DNA of 64,000 nucleotides from Snodgrassella sp. CFCC 13594 (GTDB lineage Bacteria > Pseudomonadota > Gammaproteobacteria > Burkholderiales > Neisseriaceae), in NCBI RefSeq assembly GCF_001590725.1, contig NZ_LQXR01000008.1, positions 1 to 64,000 of the forward strand, read 5' to 3'. Below, piece after piece: positions 53,428 to 64,000 of this stretch. The position numbers were made by a program, and so were the translations under genes. How positions within the stretch are numbered: the first letter of the stretch is position 1; the number at the start of each line of letters is the position of its first letter. Below the pieces are notes generated by a model, which did not search any database, had not been told where the DNA came from, and worked only from the letters and a program-made list of their open reading frames with translations.

Positions 53428-55488
53428 CTAGCCAACCCGCATACCTGGCTCAGCGCCGCTGTCTACATCCAACAAAAATAGCTGATGATCCGGCCCTGAT
53501 GCTGAAGTAATCATGCCTTCAGACAAACCAAACTTGGCCATTTTCCGGGATGCAAAATTGGCCACCACAATAACCTTACGACCAACCAGCTTTCCTGGCT
53601 CTGGGTAACTCGCTGCAATACCAGAAAAAATAGTACGCTGTTCAAACCCCAAATCAACACGGAATTTCAATAATTTACTGCTGCCTTCAACCTTGTCACA
53701 AGCCAATACCTGCGCCACGCGTAAATCAATCTTCATGAAATCATCAAAGGAAGCAATTGGTGCAATCGGTTCATAACTGGGGGCCACAGCCTGAACGGGG
53801 GGTTGGATACTTTGCTTATTGGCTGCAATCAAATCATCTACTTGCTGTTGTTCTACTCGCTGCATTAAGTGCACGTAATTATGAATGACATGACCGGCCG
53901 GCAATACACTGGTGCTGTCAGCCCATATTAATTCAGGGATATTGAGAAATACAGCTGCTTTTTTGGCTAATTCTGGCAAAACAGGGGACAAATAAACCGT
54001 TAAAATGCGGAAAGCATTAATTAATTCACTGCACACCAGGTGCAGCCGTTCATTCTGTTCAGGTTGTTTCGCTAATTCCCAAGGCTTGTTGGCATCCACA
54101 TATTCATTAACTACGTCAGCCAACGCCATCACATCTCTTAGCGCGCGCGCATATTCACGCAACTCAAAATCACGAGCAATGGTTTCACTCTGGCTCATCA
54201 AATCACGAAGTAAGCCGCTGTCATTCACTGACAATAGGCAACCGTCAAATCGTTTGGCAATAAATCCTGCCGCGCGGGCAGCAATGTTGATATACTTCCC
54301 CACCAAATCACTGTTGACACGGGCAATAAAATCACCCAAATTCAAATCCAAATCCTCAATCTTGCTATTGAGCTTGGCCGCAAAATAATACCGCATCCAT
54401 TCTGGGTTTAAGCCTTGCTCCAAATAAGAACGCGCAGTAATAAAAGTCCCGCGGGATTTGGACATTTTCTGCCCATCCACAGTCAAGAATCCATGCGCAA
54501 ACACACCAGTTGGAATACGATGTTGCGAATAATGCAGAGTGGCTGGCCAAAACAAAGCATGGAAATACAAAATATCTTTGCCGATAAAGTGGTACAACTC
54601 CGCTTCGCTATCGGCTTTGAACCAATCGTTAAAATTAACGCCAATGCGGTCACATAAATTTTTAAATGAGGCCATGTAGCCAATAGGCGCATCTAACCAA
54701 ACATAAAAATACTTGCCTGGAGCATCGGGAATTTCAAAACCAAAATACGGCGCATCGCGGCTGATGTCCCAATCGCTCAAATTATCGTCTTTAAGCCATT
54801 CGTTCATCTTATTCAATGCTTCAGCCTGCAGATGCGGCTGAATCGCGCCGTTGGCTAAAGTACTGTTGCCTGAAGTCCATTGCTTTAAAAAATCCGCGCA
54901 CTCACCCAATTTGAAGAAAAAGTGCTCAGATTCTTTGAGTACGGGTGTGGCACCGGAAATCGCAGAATAAGGATGAATCAACTCTGTTGGGCTATAAGTT
55001 GTGCCGCATACCTCGCAGTTATCACCATATTGATCTTTCGCATGGCATTTCGGGCATTCGCCTTTAACAAATCGATCCGGTAAAAATAAATTTTTTTCAG
55101 GATCGTAGAGCTGTTCAATGGTTCGGGTTGCAATTTTGCCATTGGCCTTCAGTTTTAAATATATTTCGCGTGAAAATTCTGCATTTTCAGGCGAGTGCGT
55201 GCTGTAATAATTGTCATAGCCAATACCAAACCCGGTAAAATCGGCCAGATGCGACTCGCGCACTTGAGCAATCATCGCTTCCGGGGTTACGCCTTGTTTC
55301 TGTGCTGCCAACATGACAGGGGTACCATGGGTATCATCCGCGCATACGTAGTAGCATTCATGCCCTCGGGATTTTTGAAAACGAACCCAAATATCAGTTT
55401 GGATGTGTTCGACCATGTGACCCAAGTGGATATTGCCATTGGCATAAGGCAAAGCCGAGGTCACTAAAATTTTTCTTGTCTGCGTCAT
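53428..55488 (-). CDS. metG: Methionyl-tRNA synthetase
   Basis: A 686-residue MetRS. NIHLGHM is the HIGH motif (near residue 20), [18 protein letters not shown] the zinc knuckle (about 147-164) and [11 protein letters not shown] the KMSKS loop (near 340). The C-terminal ~110 residues are an EMAP/Trbp111-type tRNA-binding and dimer domain ([19 protein letters not shown]). The length fits the long proteobacterial form. Transcribed alone. Confidence 0.96.
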   Translation of the reverse strand: MTQTRKILVTSALPYANGNIHLGHMVEHIQTDIWVRFQKSRGHECYYVCADDTHGTPVMLAAQKQGVTPEAMIAQVRESHLADFTGFGIGYDNYYSTHSPENAEFSREIYLKLKANGKIATRTIEQLYDPEKNLFLPDRFVKGECPKCHAKDQYGDNCEVCGTTYSPTELIHPYSAISGATPVLKESEHFFFKLGECADFLKQWTSGNSTLANGAIQPHLQAEALNKMNEWLKDDNLSDWDISRDAPYFGFEIPDAPGKYFYVWLDAPIGYMASFKNLCDRIGVNFNDWFKADSEAELYHFIGKDILYFHALFWPATLHYSQHRIPTGVFAHGFLTVDGQKMSKSRGTFITARSYLEQGLNPEWMRYYFAAKLNSKIEDLDLNLGDFIARVNSDLVGKYINIAARAAGFIAKRFDGCLLSVNDSGLLRDLMSQSETIARDFELREYARALRDVMALADVVNEYVDANKPWELAKQPEQNERLHLVCSELINAFRILTVYLSPVLPELAKKAAVFLNIPELIWADSTSVLPAGHVIHNYVHLMQRVEQQQVDDLIAANKQSIQPPVQAVAPSYEPIAPIASFDDFMKIDLRVAQVLACDKVEGSSKLLKFRVDLGFEQRTIFSGIAASYPEPGKLVGRKVIVVANFASRKMAKFGLSEGMITSASGPDHQLFLLDVDSGAEPGMRVG

Positions 55489-55822
55489 GATTCCGTATCA
55501 CATTCACTCACTACAATGAAACAAATTATAACAGAGCGAACCTATGGTTGCCTGTTTACCCATATCAGAAAGGATGCTGCGGAGCCATTCTACTCAATGC
55601 GCCCATGTAGCTCATGCCAAGCAAAATTCAAACTCTTTGCACGCTGCCACCAAAATGCGAGACTAAGCTGGGATTGAGTAAACGAAATAAACATTAAAAC
55701 AAATGGAAGCAAACATTATCTGGAAATAACCCGCACGACAAAGCAAAAGGCTGCCTGAAAAATCTCAGGCAGCCTGCACGAGCTCGATCAATATTGAAAT
55801 TCAATCATCGGTACAACTGGAT
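55489..55822. other. Interval between metG and the NlpE-like gene
   Basis: Holds the metG promoter and an uptake-sequence terminator. No gene is visible. Confidence 0.45.
55748..55775. terminator. Inverted uptake-sequence pair, likely terminator
   Basis: AGGCTGCCTGA-AAAATC-TCAGGCAGCCT, a perfect 11-base stem located 48 bases beyond the NlpE-like gene stop. It lacks a strong T run in either direction. Confidence 0.6.
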
Positions 55823-56257
55823 CTAGCTCACTTTTTTCAAAACATATGTTGTGGCTCTTTTACCATGCAAAGGCGAACCATCGGCAGCAGTACGCTCCTC
55901 CACAAAACCATTGCCAATCATAAAGCGACGCAAATCACCATCGCGATCCAAAATCACTTGTCTCTTATCGGCAGACCATTTAAACCAACCACCGGCCTGG
56001 GTATTCAGCACATCAGCCCGACCCACCCATGTCTCACGCAGAACATACTGCCCATTAGGCTGTAAAATCAATTGAGTCCGTGCACCGTTGCATACAGTAC
56101 ACGGCAAAACGCCTTGATAAACACCGGCCCACTGTGCCGATGAGGTACTCGTGCGCGCTGACTTCATCTTTCCCTGACCGATGGCCGCATACGCCCCACT
56201 GGCATAGAGAAAACCCAAAGCGCCTACCACATAAGCAATCAATATTTTTTTATTCAT
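55823..56257 (-). CDS. NlpE-N-like exported protein
   Basis: A 144-residue protein. MNKKILIAYVVGALGFLYAS begins a signal peptide ending near AYA, with no lipobox, so it is probably periplasmic. The core WAGVYQGVLPCTVCNGARTQ and WVGRADVLNTQAGGWF match the NlpE N-terminal domain, including the CxxC. In E. coli NlpE senses copper and surface contact, but that protein is a lipoprotein; this may be a simpler copper or redox-linked relative. The start at 56257 is chosen over 56272. Confidence 0.75.
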   Translation of the reverse strand: MNKKILIAYVVGALGFLYASGAYAAIGQGKMKSARTSTSSAQWAGVYQGVLPCTVCNGARTQLILQPNGQYVLRETWVGRADVLNTQAGGWFKWSADKRQVILDRDGDLRRFMIGNGFVEERTAADGSPLHGKRATTYVLKKVS

Positions 56258-56322
56258 CTTTCTGGCTCGCAAGTAATGGCGTAAGCATTAGTGTAAGGCC
56301 GTGAAAAAAAGTTCCATCTCCA

Positions 56323-56889
56323 TCAAAGTGTGGTTATTTTTTGCAAATGTTGAATGCGTTGGGTTAGCCGTGCCACATCATCGCGCAAAATATTCACCTC
56401 TTTTGAAAAACCAGCAAATTGCTCTTTTCCCACCACCCAAGCATCCTGCTCTCGTCCATAATCGGCCACCTGCCGCGCCACACTGCGCCCCCAGTCAGTG
56501 CCCTCGGCCTTACACTGGTTTACACCTTGGATGACCCAAGCTGCAGCTGCATCACCAAATACACGAGCCACATCATCGCTTAAGTCATAGCGCAAACCAC
56601 CCAACAAAGGCAATAGAGCCATTCCCAATGCATGATCCCCTTCGACCACCACATCTCCTACCCCTGGCGTTGTGCCTGCCAGCAGTTTTCGCACAGCACT
56701 GTCTTGAAACCACAAAGTGGTTTCGGGCAATTCTGAAGCCTCCTCTAGAAACCCTGTATCAGTCACAACACCATCCCACTCAATGAATGGCCACTTCATA
56801 GCGACACGCCGACCTGCATAAGCAGTCAACTGCTGCTGAATTTCCACATTTTGTTGGATTAAATGATTTAAAACTGCTTTGACCAACAT
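56323..56889 (-). CDS. ubiJ: UbiJ-like ubiquinone biosynthesis accessory protein (SCP2 fold)
   Basis: A 188-residue protein. The N-terminal ~110 residues form an SCP2-like lipid-binding domain (WPFIEWDGVVTDTGFLEE, VVVEGDHALGMALLPLL). A helix and coiled coil follow (EVNILRDDVARLTQRIQHLQ), the UbiJ layout. UbiJ works with UbiK in the soluble Ubi complex that carries ubiquinone intermediates. GAGGAGAATCC precedes the ATG at 56889. It follows the LOG gene by 22 bases. Confidence 0.78.
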   Translation of the reverse strand: MLVKAVLNHLIQQNVEIQQQLTAYAGRRVAMKWPFIEWDGVVTDTGFLEEASELPETTLWFQDSAVRKLLAGTTPGVGDVVVEGDHALGMALLPLLGGLRYDLSDDVARVFGDAAAAWVIQGVNQCKAEGTDWGRSVARQVADYGREQDAWVVGKEQFAGFSKEVNILRDDVARLTQRIQHLQKITTL

Positions 56890-56911
56890 TGGATTCTCCT
56901 CAAATGGTGGA

Positions 56912-57505
56912 TTAAGCACCCGCAGTCAACCACTGCGGCTGGCGCCATTTCACTGCATCTTGCGGGTGATAATCAGCCATTTGCGCCAATAACGCTTGCG
57001 GTTGCGTTGCAGCACACAGCAAACTCATGTTGGCTTCAGGCATAAATTCCTCCTCCACCGTATGCGCTAACATGCTCAATAAGGCATCAAAAAAACCATC
57101 AATATTCAATACACCCACCGGATGGTGATGCAATTTCAGTTGTGCTTGTGACAACACCTCAAACAACTCTTCATATGTGCCCAAACCACCAGGCATGGCG
57201 ATAAAACCATCCGCCAATTCAATCATCTTATTTTTGCGAGCAGTCATGTCGGCCGTTTCAATCAATTCCGTAAGGCCCAAATGCGCCACTTCTTTTTGCT
57301 TTAAGAAAGTAGGTATCACTCCAATGACCTCACCCCCATTCGCCAATACCGCGTCGGCAACCGTACCCATCAACCCGATATTACCGCCACCATAGACCAA
57401 CCGGTAATGATTGTCCGCTAACGCTTTACCCATAGATTGGGCTGCATCGAAATAGGCCTTGCTTCGACCCAAATTAGAGCCGCAATACACCACCATATTT
57501 TTCAT
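56912..57505 (-). CDS. LOG-family protein (TIGR00730), nucleotide phosphoribohydrolase
   Basis: A 197-residue Rossmann-fold LOG protein. YCGSNLG, VYGGGNIGLMG and the signature PGGLGTYEELFEV are clear. Relatives split nucleoside monophosphates into base and ribose phosphate; those in plants release cytokinins. Start ATGs at 57514, 57511 and 57505 are all possible; I use 57505, which has the best spacing from GGAAAA. It lies between phzF and ubiJ, all leftward. Confidence 0.85.
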   Translation of the reverse strand: MKNMVVYCGSNLGRSKAYFDAAQSMGKALADNHYRLVYGGGNIGLMGTVADAVLANGGEVIGVIPTFLKQKEVAHLGLTELIETADMTARKNKMIELADGFIAMPGGLGTYEELFEVLSQAQLKLHHHPVGVLNIDGFFDALLSMLAHTVEEEFMPEANMSLLCAATQPQALLAQMADYHPQDAVKWRQPQWLTAGA

Positions 57506-57526
57506 TGTCATCATTTTTCCATTGAT

Positions 57527-58357
57527 TCATGCAATCTCATCGGCCACCGCTGCAGCCAATTTGCCTGTCAAATAAAGCACGCACTGCCCAGCTACCCAAA
57601 CGGCGTCATCGGTAACACGGCACACCAGATGGCCACCACGTATAGAGAGCTGGGCTGCATGAAGCTCACTCTTATGAAGCCGCTGCGACCAAAATGGCGC
57701 GAGGGCAGCATGAATGGAACCAGTGACTGGATCTTCCCAATCAGGCGTATCGCGCCAAAAATAGCGGCTCACAAAATCATGCTGGCTGCCCTCGCGGGTG
57801 GGCGCTGTGGCCACGATGTCTTTGGGTAAGCTGTGCTGCAACGCGGTAGGCTGAACCTGCAATTGCCGCACCGCATCTTCACTGGCATATTCCGCTACAT
57901 AAGCTTGCTGATTTTGCCACAGAGCCACTGGTCGTTGTGACAAACCCGCCACCACATCTTGAGGCCATGTGTCCATGGGCAGCAATCGACCCAGTGGAAA
58001 CCGCATTTGCAAATAGCCTCCTTGGCCTCGCTGCACCGCAATATCACCCACTGCGCCGGTCGAAAAAACCAATTCCGCTAACTCAGGTTGTTGCGACAAC
58101 AATACCCAAGCCGCTGCTAAAGTAGCGTGTCCACAGAAAGGGATTTCACGCACTGGCGAAAACCAACGAATCGCATAATGCCCAGTTTGCTGTTGATACA
58201 CGAAAGCAGTTTCGGACAAGCGGTTTTCAGCCGCAATCGCTTGCATTTGCGGCTCCGCCAAAGGCTTTTGCAGCAATACCACTGCGGCTGGATTACCACC
58301 AAACAGCCGATGGGTAAACGCCAAGACCACATACATGGGCAATGCGTTCGTACTCAT
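57527..58357 (-). CDS. PhzF-family isomerase/epimerase-like protein
   Basis: A 276-residue PhzF protein with the two-fold diaminopimelate-epimerase-like core. FGGNPAAVVLL and ENRLSETAFVY carry the active-site Glu, CGHATLAAAWVL is the first binding loop and EDPVTGSIHAALAPFW the second. The substrate is unknown; phenazine synthesis genes are absent. The ATG at 58357 (GGAATCACC upstream) lies 25 bases after pheA, so the two probably share a message. Confidence 0.88.
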   Translation of the reverse strand: MSTNALPMYVVLAFTHRLFGGNPAAVVLLQKPLAEPQMQAIAAENRLSETAFVYQQQTGHYAIRWFSPVREIPFCGHATLAAAWVLLSQQPELAELVFSTGAVGDIAVQRGQGGYLQMRFPLGRLLPMDTWPQDVVAGLSQRPVALWQNQQAYVAEYASEDAVRQLQVQPTALQHSLPKDIVATAPTREGSQHDFVSRYFWRDTPDWEDPVTGSIHAALAPFWSQRLHKSELHAAQLSIRGGHLVCRVTDDAVWVAGQCVLYLTGKLAAAVADEIA

Positions 58358-58382
58358 GGTGATTCCTTCCGTTTGCTGAGGA

Positions 58383-59459
58383 TCATAAAACCGCCGTGGG
58401 ATACGACCCAATCAATTTAACAAAGGCAGCCCGTTCCGACAGCTCTTTCAAGGCTGCCTGAATGGTTTTATCCTGATGATGTCCTTCAATGTCGATGAAA
58501 AACACATATTCCCATAATCCGGCGCGGCTAGGACGACTTTCCAACTTGGTCATGGACACCCCATGGTTGGAAAAAGGTTTTAGCAAGCCATGCACCGCCC
58601 CCGCTTTATTAGGCGCAGACACAATCAAGGACGTTTTGTCCCGTCCTGTGGCGCTGGTATTTTGGTTGCCGAGCACCAAAAAACGCGTGGTGTTATTGGG
58701 CTCATCTTCAATATTATTCGCCAGTGCACTCAGTTGATAACGCTCGGCCGCCGTTTGTGAAGCAATCGCGGCAGCACTCTCATCTTCACTGGCCAATCGA
58801 GCCGCTTCGGCATTGCTGGCCACAGAGATGCGGGCCACGTCATTGGGTAAATTTTTACTGAGCCACTCATGGCACTGCGCCAATGCTTGGGCGTGGGCAT
58901 ATACTTTACGAATATTGGCCACATGAGATACCCGACGCAATAAATGATGATGAATGCGCAACACCACTTCACCACATGCCGTAAGCGAAGTTGACACGAG
59001 TAGATCCAAGCTGCGGCCCACCGAACCTTCTGTGGAATTTTCGACCGGTGCCACCACATAATCGGCTTGACGCGCTTCAACCTGACGAAAACACTCATCA
59101 ATGGAGATGCAGGGCAAAGTATGGGCCGCATGGCCAAAATGCTTGATGGCCGCCTGCTCCGTAAACGTTCCCTGCGGTCCCAAATAAGTAATACTTAATG
59201 GCCGTTCCACCGCCAAGCACTCACTCATCACCTCGCGAAACAACCGGGCTACCGCCTCGTCTGGTAACGGACCTTGATTGAGCGCTTGGATGCGTTGCAA
59301 CACAGCGGCTTCCCGTTCAGGGCGATAAACCGCTTTGGTCCCTTTAAGCTCACCAATCGCATGGGCGTGGCTGGCGCGCTCATTCAACAGGCGCAGCACT
59401 GTTTCATCAATGTTATCAATGGCATCACGATGAGGCTTGAGTTGGTCGTTGTCAGACAT
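58383..59459 (-). CDS. pheA: Bifunctional chorismate mutase / prephenate dehydratase
   Basis: A 358-residue P-protein for phenylalanine synthesis. The chorismate mutase domain (IDNIDETVLRLLNERASHA) occupies about 1-90. The prephenate dehydratase domain (YLGPQGTFTEQAA, VAPVENSTEGSVGRSLDLL, and NNTTRFLVLG) covers 95-275. The ACT regulatory domain has LESRPSRAGLWEYVFF, the phenylalanine-binding ESRP motif. I use the ATG at 59459. An uptake 12-mer is inside at 58451-58462. Confidence 0.95.
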   Translation of the reverse strand: MSDNDQLKPHRDAIDNIDETVLRLLNERASHAHAIGELKGTKAVYRPEREAAVLQRIQALNQGPLPDEAVARLFREVMSECLAVERPLSITYLGPQGTFTEQAAIKHFGHAAHTLPCISIDECFRQVEARQADYVVAPVENSTEGSVGRSLDLLVSTSLTACGEVVLRIHHHLLRRVSHVANIRKVYAHAQALAQCHEWLSKNLPNDVARISVASNAEAARLASEDESAAAIASQTAAERYQLSALANNIEDEPNNTTRFLVLGNQNTSATGRDKTSLIVSAPNKAGAVHGLLKPFSNHGVSMTKLESRPSRAGLWEYVFFIDIEGHHQDKTIQAALKELSERAAFVKLIGSYPTAVL

Positions 59460-59545
59460 AGCAGGTTCCAAATTAAAACACGGCAAAACGCGGTGTTATT
59501 GTAGCGAATTTACCCGAATCAGGTGGTAAACGGTTTCAGGCAGCC

Positions 59546-60757
59546 TTATCGGCGCCAAGCGCGGTGTGAGCATAAAGCCAGCAAAACCACGCCACACAAA
59601 GTCGATACCAACATCATGCTGGGCATAATGTGTGCCGTACCATTGTGCAACTGCGTGGTGAGCCAACCCACGGCAGCGGCAATCAAAAATTGCATGGTGC
59701 CCAATACGGCATTGGCACTGCCACCTGCTTGCGAAAAATAACCCATGAAACAGGCTTGCGTATTGGACATCACCAAGCCCTGTGTCCCCACGGAACACAT
59801 CAACAGCAGCAGCACCAACGCGAAGGGCGGCAGCGGCATGGCCCACACCGCCACCGCCAATAACGTATTGCACACCAGCTGCACCGCAATGCCACTGAGT
59901 AAAATGTCTTTGGCATCAGTGGTGCGCAAACGAAAAGCAGTGATGCGGTTAAACGCCATCATAGTGAGGATATTGGCACCAAATGCCCACGCATATTGGT
60001 GTGCATCCAAACCATAAAGCTTCATATAAACGAATGGCGATTCAGTCAGAAACACAAACATCGATGAAAAGCTAAATGCTTGAAAAAACAAAAAACCCAG
60101 GGCTTCAGGCTGCCTGAACACCGTAGCAAAATTGCGCCCCACGGTACCGAATAATTGCCAGTTTAAAGGCTTGCGTGTGACCCTCGTCGTTGGCATAAAA
60201 CGCGATACCAATAGCCACACCACCACCGTGTACACGGTTAGGAACACAAAAATAGCACGCCAACCGCCTATGTGCGTCAAAGCAGCGCCCACCATCGGCG
60301 CGGCCAATGGGGCCGCCATGGTAATGATGCCAATGGTGGTAAACATTTTGGCTGCTTCGCGCCCTGAAAAGAAATCGCGTACCACCGCGCCCACCGTCAC
60401 GGTAGACATGCCACCACCAATGGCCTGCACCCAACGCCAAAACAGCAACTCAGATGCCGATTGAATAAACAAAATGGCCACCACCGCCACCAAGTAAATC
60501 GCCAAGCCCAGCAAGGCAATGTGTTTTCGGCCTTTGACATCAGAAATGGCCCCGCCCAGCAATTGCCCTATGGCCACCCCAAAAATAAAACTCGACAAGG
60601 TTTGTTCGATGATGTGGATGTCCGCATGCAAAGACTGCGCCATCACCGGCACGGCCGGCAAATACACGTCAATGGAAAATGGCATAATGGCCACCATGGC
60701 AGCCAACAAAAAAGCCAGTTTGCGCGCACCAAGCGGTAAAGAAACAGGAACTGTCAT
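59546..60757 (-). CDS. Bcr/CflA-type MFS drug exporter
   Basis: A 403-residue transporter with 12 membrane helices. MPFSIDVYLPAVPVMAQSLH in helix 1, the GQLLGGAISDVKGRKHI loop 2-3 motif, and APLAAPMVGAAL in helix 5 match the Bcr/CflA branch of proton-driven drug efflux. The substrate cannot be told. The ATG at 60757 is preceded by GGTGAATCC. An uptake sequence lies within (60107-60118). Confidence 0.88.
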   Translation of the reverse strand: MTVPVSLPLGARKLAFLLAAMVAIMPFSIDVYLPAVPVMAQSLHADIHIIEQTLSSFIFGVAIGQLLGGAISDVKGRKHIALLGLAIYLVAVVAILFIQSASELLFWRWVQAIGGGMSTVTVGAVVRDFFSGREAAKMFTTIGIITMAAPLAAPMVGAALTHIGGWRAIFVFLTVYTVVVWLLVSRFMPTTRVTRKPLNWQLFGTVGRNFATVFRQPEALGFLFFQAFSFSSMFVFLTESPFVYMKLYGLDAHQYAWAFGANILTMMAFNRITAFRLRTTDAKDILLSGIAVQLVCNTLLAVAVWAMPLPPFALVLLLLMCSVGTQGLVMSNTQACFMGYFSQAGGSANAVLGTMQFLIAAAVGWLTTQLHNGTAHIMPSMMLVSTLCGVVLLALCSHRAWRR

Positions 60758-60810
60758 GGATTCACCAACATAAAAACAATGGGCGTAAAAGCACGCCAAA
60801 AAAATCAACA

Positions 60811-60840
60811 CAGGCTGCCTGAATCCGTTCAGGCAGCCTG
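60811..60840. terminator. Inverted uptake-sequence pair between argF and the MFS gene
   Basis: CAGGCTGCCTGAA-TCCG-TTCAGGCAGCCTG, a perfect 13-base stem made of two exact 12-mers, 16 bases after the argF stop. Minus-strand reading continues into TTGATTTTTTTGG, so it can end argF transcripts. Confidence 0.8.
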
Positions 60841-60856
60841 TTTCTGCGCCATCTAT

Positions 60857-61855
60857 TTAGGCTGTCAACAGCGCCACCAATACCGCTTTGATGGTGTGCA
60901 TGCGGTTTTCAGCCTGATCAAACACAATGGATGCAGGCCCTTCAAAAACATCTTCAGTGACTTCCACACCATCCAAACCAAACTCGTCATACAACCATTG
61001 CCCAATATTGGTATCGCGGTTATGAATGGCAGGCAAACAATGCATGAATTTCACATCCGGGTTGCCGCTCGCGGCCAATAAATTCGCGTCCACACGATAA
61101 GGCGTGAGCAAGCCAATGCGCTCTGCCCACACTGCTTTGGGCTCGCCCATGGAAACCCACACATCGGTATGGATATAGTCGACGCCTCGCACCGCTTCTG
61201 CGGCATCTTCGGTTAAGGTGATGCGTGCCCCGGTGTGTGCTGCGATGTCTCGACATTGCGCCACCAGCGACTCGTCTGGCCACAAATGCTCTGGCGCACC
61301 AAAACGCACATCCATCCCCAATTTGGCCCCCACCACCAACAAAGAATTACCCATGTTGTAACGCGCATCGCCTACATAGGCATAAGCAATCTGATGCAGC
61401 GGCTTGCGGCTATGTTCGCGCATGGTGAGCACATCTGCCAGCATTTGCGTCGGGTGAAATTCATCGGTTAAGCCATTAAATACAGGCACGCCTGCATACT
61501 GAGCCAGCTCCTCCACAATGGCCTGACCAAATCCACGGTATTCGATACCGTCAAACATGCGACCCAATACCCGTGCGGTGTCTTTCATGCTTTCTTTGTG
61601 GCCGATTTGGCTGCCTGAAGGCCCCAAATAAGTCACATTGGCGCCTTGATCATGTGCCGCAACCTCAAAAGCGCAGCGGGTGCGTGTGGACGTTTTTTCA
61701 AAAATCAACGCAATGTTTTTGCCCACCAAAAGTGGTTTTTCTTGGCCCGCTTTTTTGTCTGCCTTTAATTTTGCTGCTAAATCCAACAGCGCGCGAATGT
61801 CTTCAGGCGTGTAATCCAATAATTTCAGAAAATGTTGTTGTTGCACCATACTCAT
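60857..61855 (-). CDS. argF: Ornithine carbamoyltransferase
   Basis: A 332-residue enzyme making citrulline from ornithine and carbamoyl phosphate. STRTR (residues 56-60) binds carbamoyl phosphate, and FMHCLPA near 272 is the ornithine-site Cys motif. [16 protein letters not shown] is also conserved. The length matches E. coli ArgF/ArgI. A second possible ATG lies two codons in. It lies 26 bases after dapE, in the same direction. Confidence 0.95.
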   Translation of the reverse strand: MSMVQQQHFLKLLDYTPEDIRALLDLAAKLKADKKAGQEKPLLVGKNIALIFEKTSTRTRCAFEVAAHDQGANVTYLGPSGSQIGHKESMKDTARVLGRMFDGIEYRGFGQAIVEELAQYAGVPVFNGLTDEFHPTQMLADVLTMREHSRKPLHQIAYAYVGDARYNMGNSLLVVGAKLGMDVRFGAPEHLWPDESLVAQCRDIAAHTGARITLTEDAAEAVRGVDYIHTDVWVSMGEPKAVWAERIGLLTPYRVDANLLAASGNPDVKFMHCLPAIHNRDTNIGQWLYDEFGLDGVEVTEDVFEGPASIVFDQAENRMHTIKAVLVALLTA

Positions 61856-61881
61856 GATTGTTCTCGGTTGTGCTGATGTTT

Positions 61882-63078
<1,197 letters not shown>

Positions 63079-63123
63079 TCAATTAATCAAAGGCCACTGC
63101 CTGCCTTGAGTATACAAACAAAC

Positions 63124-63555
63124 TCAAAACCAATCCAGCCGCCCCAAAACCATTTTCTTATAATAATTGCGATTAGCCAGCATACTGAATGCTGCACTCA
63201 AGCCAATAAATAGTCCATTGCCAAAATTCTTTTGCAAGGCCAGCTCAATGAGCCCCACCACAAAAGCCACCACCAACGTAATCAGCAAAGTAGATACCGC
63301 CAACTTCCACATGCCCTTAATCAACATGTAAACAGGCCCAAACAACAGCGCCCAAATATTAAAATTCAAAGCAAAGCGCTGTTTAAAAGTGAGTTCTTTA
63401 AACCGTGGCAATTTTTCCCCACCCGCTTTTTCAATCAACCTAAATTTTTTCTTCCAACGCTCACTCACAGGCAACCCATCAATCACACTCGCGGTATTGC
63501 CTATTTCCGGCAGCGCCACCGAAGGTGGTGCTTGATAAGGATTGGATTCAGTCAT
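63124..63555 (-). CDS. DUF2628 membrane protein
   Basis: A 143-residue protein. The polar N-terminal half ends in FKELTFKQRFALNFNIWALL, then two or three membrane helices (FGPVYMLIKGMWKLAVS, LITLVVAFVVGLIELAL). The NIWALLFGPVYMLIKGMW pattern is diagnostic of DUF2628. The function is unknown. It is transcribed alone between dapE and alr. Confidence 0.82.
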   Translation of the reverse strand: MTESNPYQAPPSVALPEIGNTASVIDGLPVSERWKKKFRLIEKAGGEKLPRFKELTFKQRFALNFNIWALLFGPVYMLIKGMWKLAVSTLLITLVVAFVVGLIELALQKNFGNGLFIGLSAAFSMLANRNYYKKMVLGRLDWF

Positions 63556-63692
63556 GTCATCTCCTCTATATAATCATGATTAGGCATGGCATTGAAATTA
63601 AATCCACAATAGAACAGCATTGGGCTTTACCCTCACATGATTCAATAACCATATCCACACGTTCGCCCACTGCTCACATTGAGGCTACCCAC

Positions 63693-64000
63693 TTACTCAT
63701 AAACCACTTTTGCACGTTTCACATTACACAACAACTCATAAGCAATGGTGCCTGCGGCGGCGGCAACTTCATTGACATTCACCACATCACCCCACAATTC
63801 TACCGCACTACCAATGCCTTGCTGGTGATCGGCCAACTGTACCGTCATCATATCCATGGAAACCCGACCCAACACTCGGCTACGCGCACCTTCAATGGCC
63901 AGCGGCGTCCCCGTAGCAGCACGACGTGGATAACCATCTGCATAACCACCAGCCACCAAGCCCACTCGCGTTGATTGTTCGGTCACAAAAGAGGCGCCAT
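63693..64000 (-). CDS. alr: Alanine racemase, C-terminal part (cut by window edge)
   Basis: The 3' ~102 codons of a racemase converting L- to D-alanine for peptidoglycan. LVAGGYADGYPRR is the conserved C-terminal domain segment holding the active-site Tyr loop, and LGRVSMDMMTVQL follows it. The frame stays open to the window end, so the PLP-lysine domain lies beyond 64000. It is preceded, in its own direction, by nothing visible here. Confidence 0.92.
   Translation of the reverse strand, partial: GASFVTEQSTRVGLVAGGYADGYPRRAATGTPLAIEGARSRVLGRVSMDMMTVQLADHQQGIGSAVELWGDVVNVNEVAAAAGTIAYELLCNVKRAKVVYE

Noticed and set aside
60811..60840. Long perfect inverted repeat considered as a mobile-element end
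   Set aside because: It is fully explained by two opposed uptake 12-mers acting as a terminator.

Overview
The window holds two blocks. Bases 1 to about 34,465 are most of a Mu-like (transposable) prophage, read almost entirely on the minus strand from its control region at the right (about 33.5 kb) to a tail-fibre gene cut by the left edge. Bases 34.5-64 kb are ordinary beta-proteobacterial chromosome. The host is most likely a member of the Neisseriaceae. The 12-mer AGGCTGCCTGAA, the form I know as the Simonsiella-type DNA uptake sequence, recurs exactly many times, several times as an inverted pair forming a terminator. Gene content and order (maf-yceD-rpmF-PRTase-plsX-fabH-fabD-fabG, cysB, an RmpM-like protein, metG, argF) also fit. 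The genus (Simonsiella, Alysiella, Conchiformibius or a Kingella relative) cannot be fixed by eye.

Prophage layout, right to left: an S24 repressor (plus strand), an operator/promoter region, a Ner-like regulator, a second early regulator, MuA transposase and MuB ATPase. Then comes a tightly coupled early block of small genes (winged-helix and HTH proteins, a DUF2786 protein, Gam, a phage-borne HU, GemA) ending with one Mor/C-family activator. The late region follows: amidase, holin-like protein and nested Rz/Rz1 spanins; terminase small and large subunits with a reversed cargo gene between them; portal, MuF and gpG; protease/scaffold and major head; head-tail joining genes; sheath, tube, tail chaperone, a lipoprotein cargo gene, tape measure, baseplate and fibre. 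A 15-16 base element with core CCACTGAAGCGCTTC occurs four times, each 38-68 bases before the first gene of a late block. Three of the four blocks end at a visible terminator and the fourth runs off the window. I read these elements as Mor/C-dependent late promoters.

Chromosomal layout: tRNA-Met, ychF, a glycine-zipper envelope protein, tyrS, argG, a YaeF/YiiX-like lipoprotein peptidase, dctA, tRNA-Pro, an RsmI-like methyltransferase, maf, the rpmF-plsX-fab cluster (with an extra glycosyltransferase), cysB, an OmpA/RmpM-like protein, metG, an NlpE-like protein, ubiJ, a LOG-family gene, phzF, pheA, a Bcr/CflA exporter, argF, dapE, a DUF2628 protein and the 3' part of alr.

Data quality: six places, in five otherwise normal genes (gp37, gp29 twice, an early gene, ychF and the RmpM-like gene), need exactly one added base to restore the reading frame, mostly inside short homopolymers. 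Because essential-type genes are affected and repair gives family-typical lengths, I think most of these are sequencing errors rather than real pseudogenes. The frame overlap in the tail-chaperone gene pair is different and is probably programmed.
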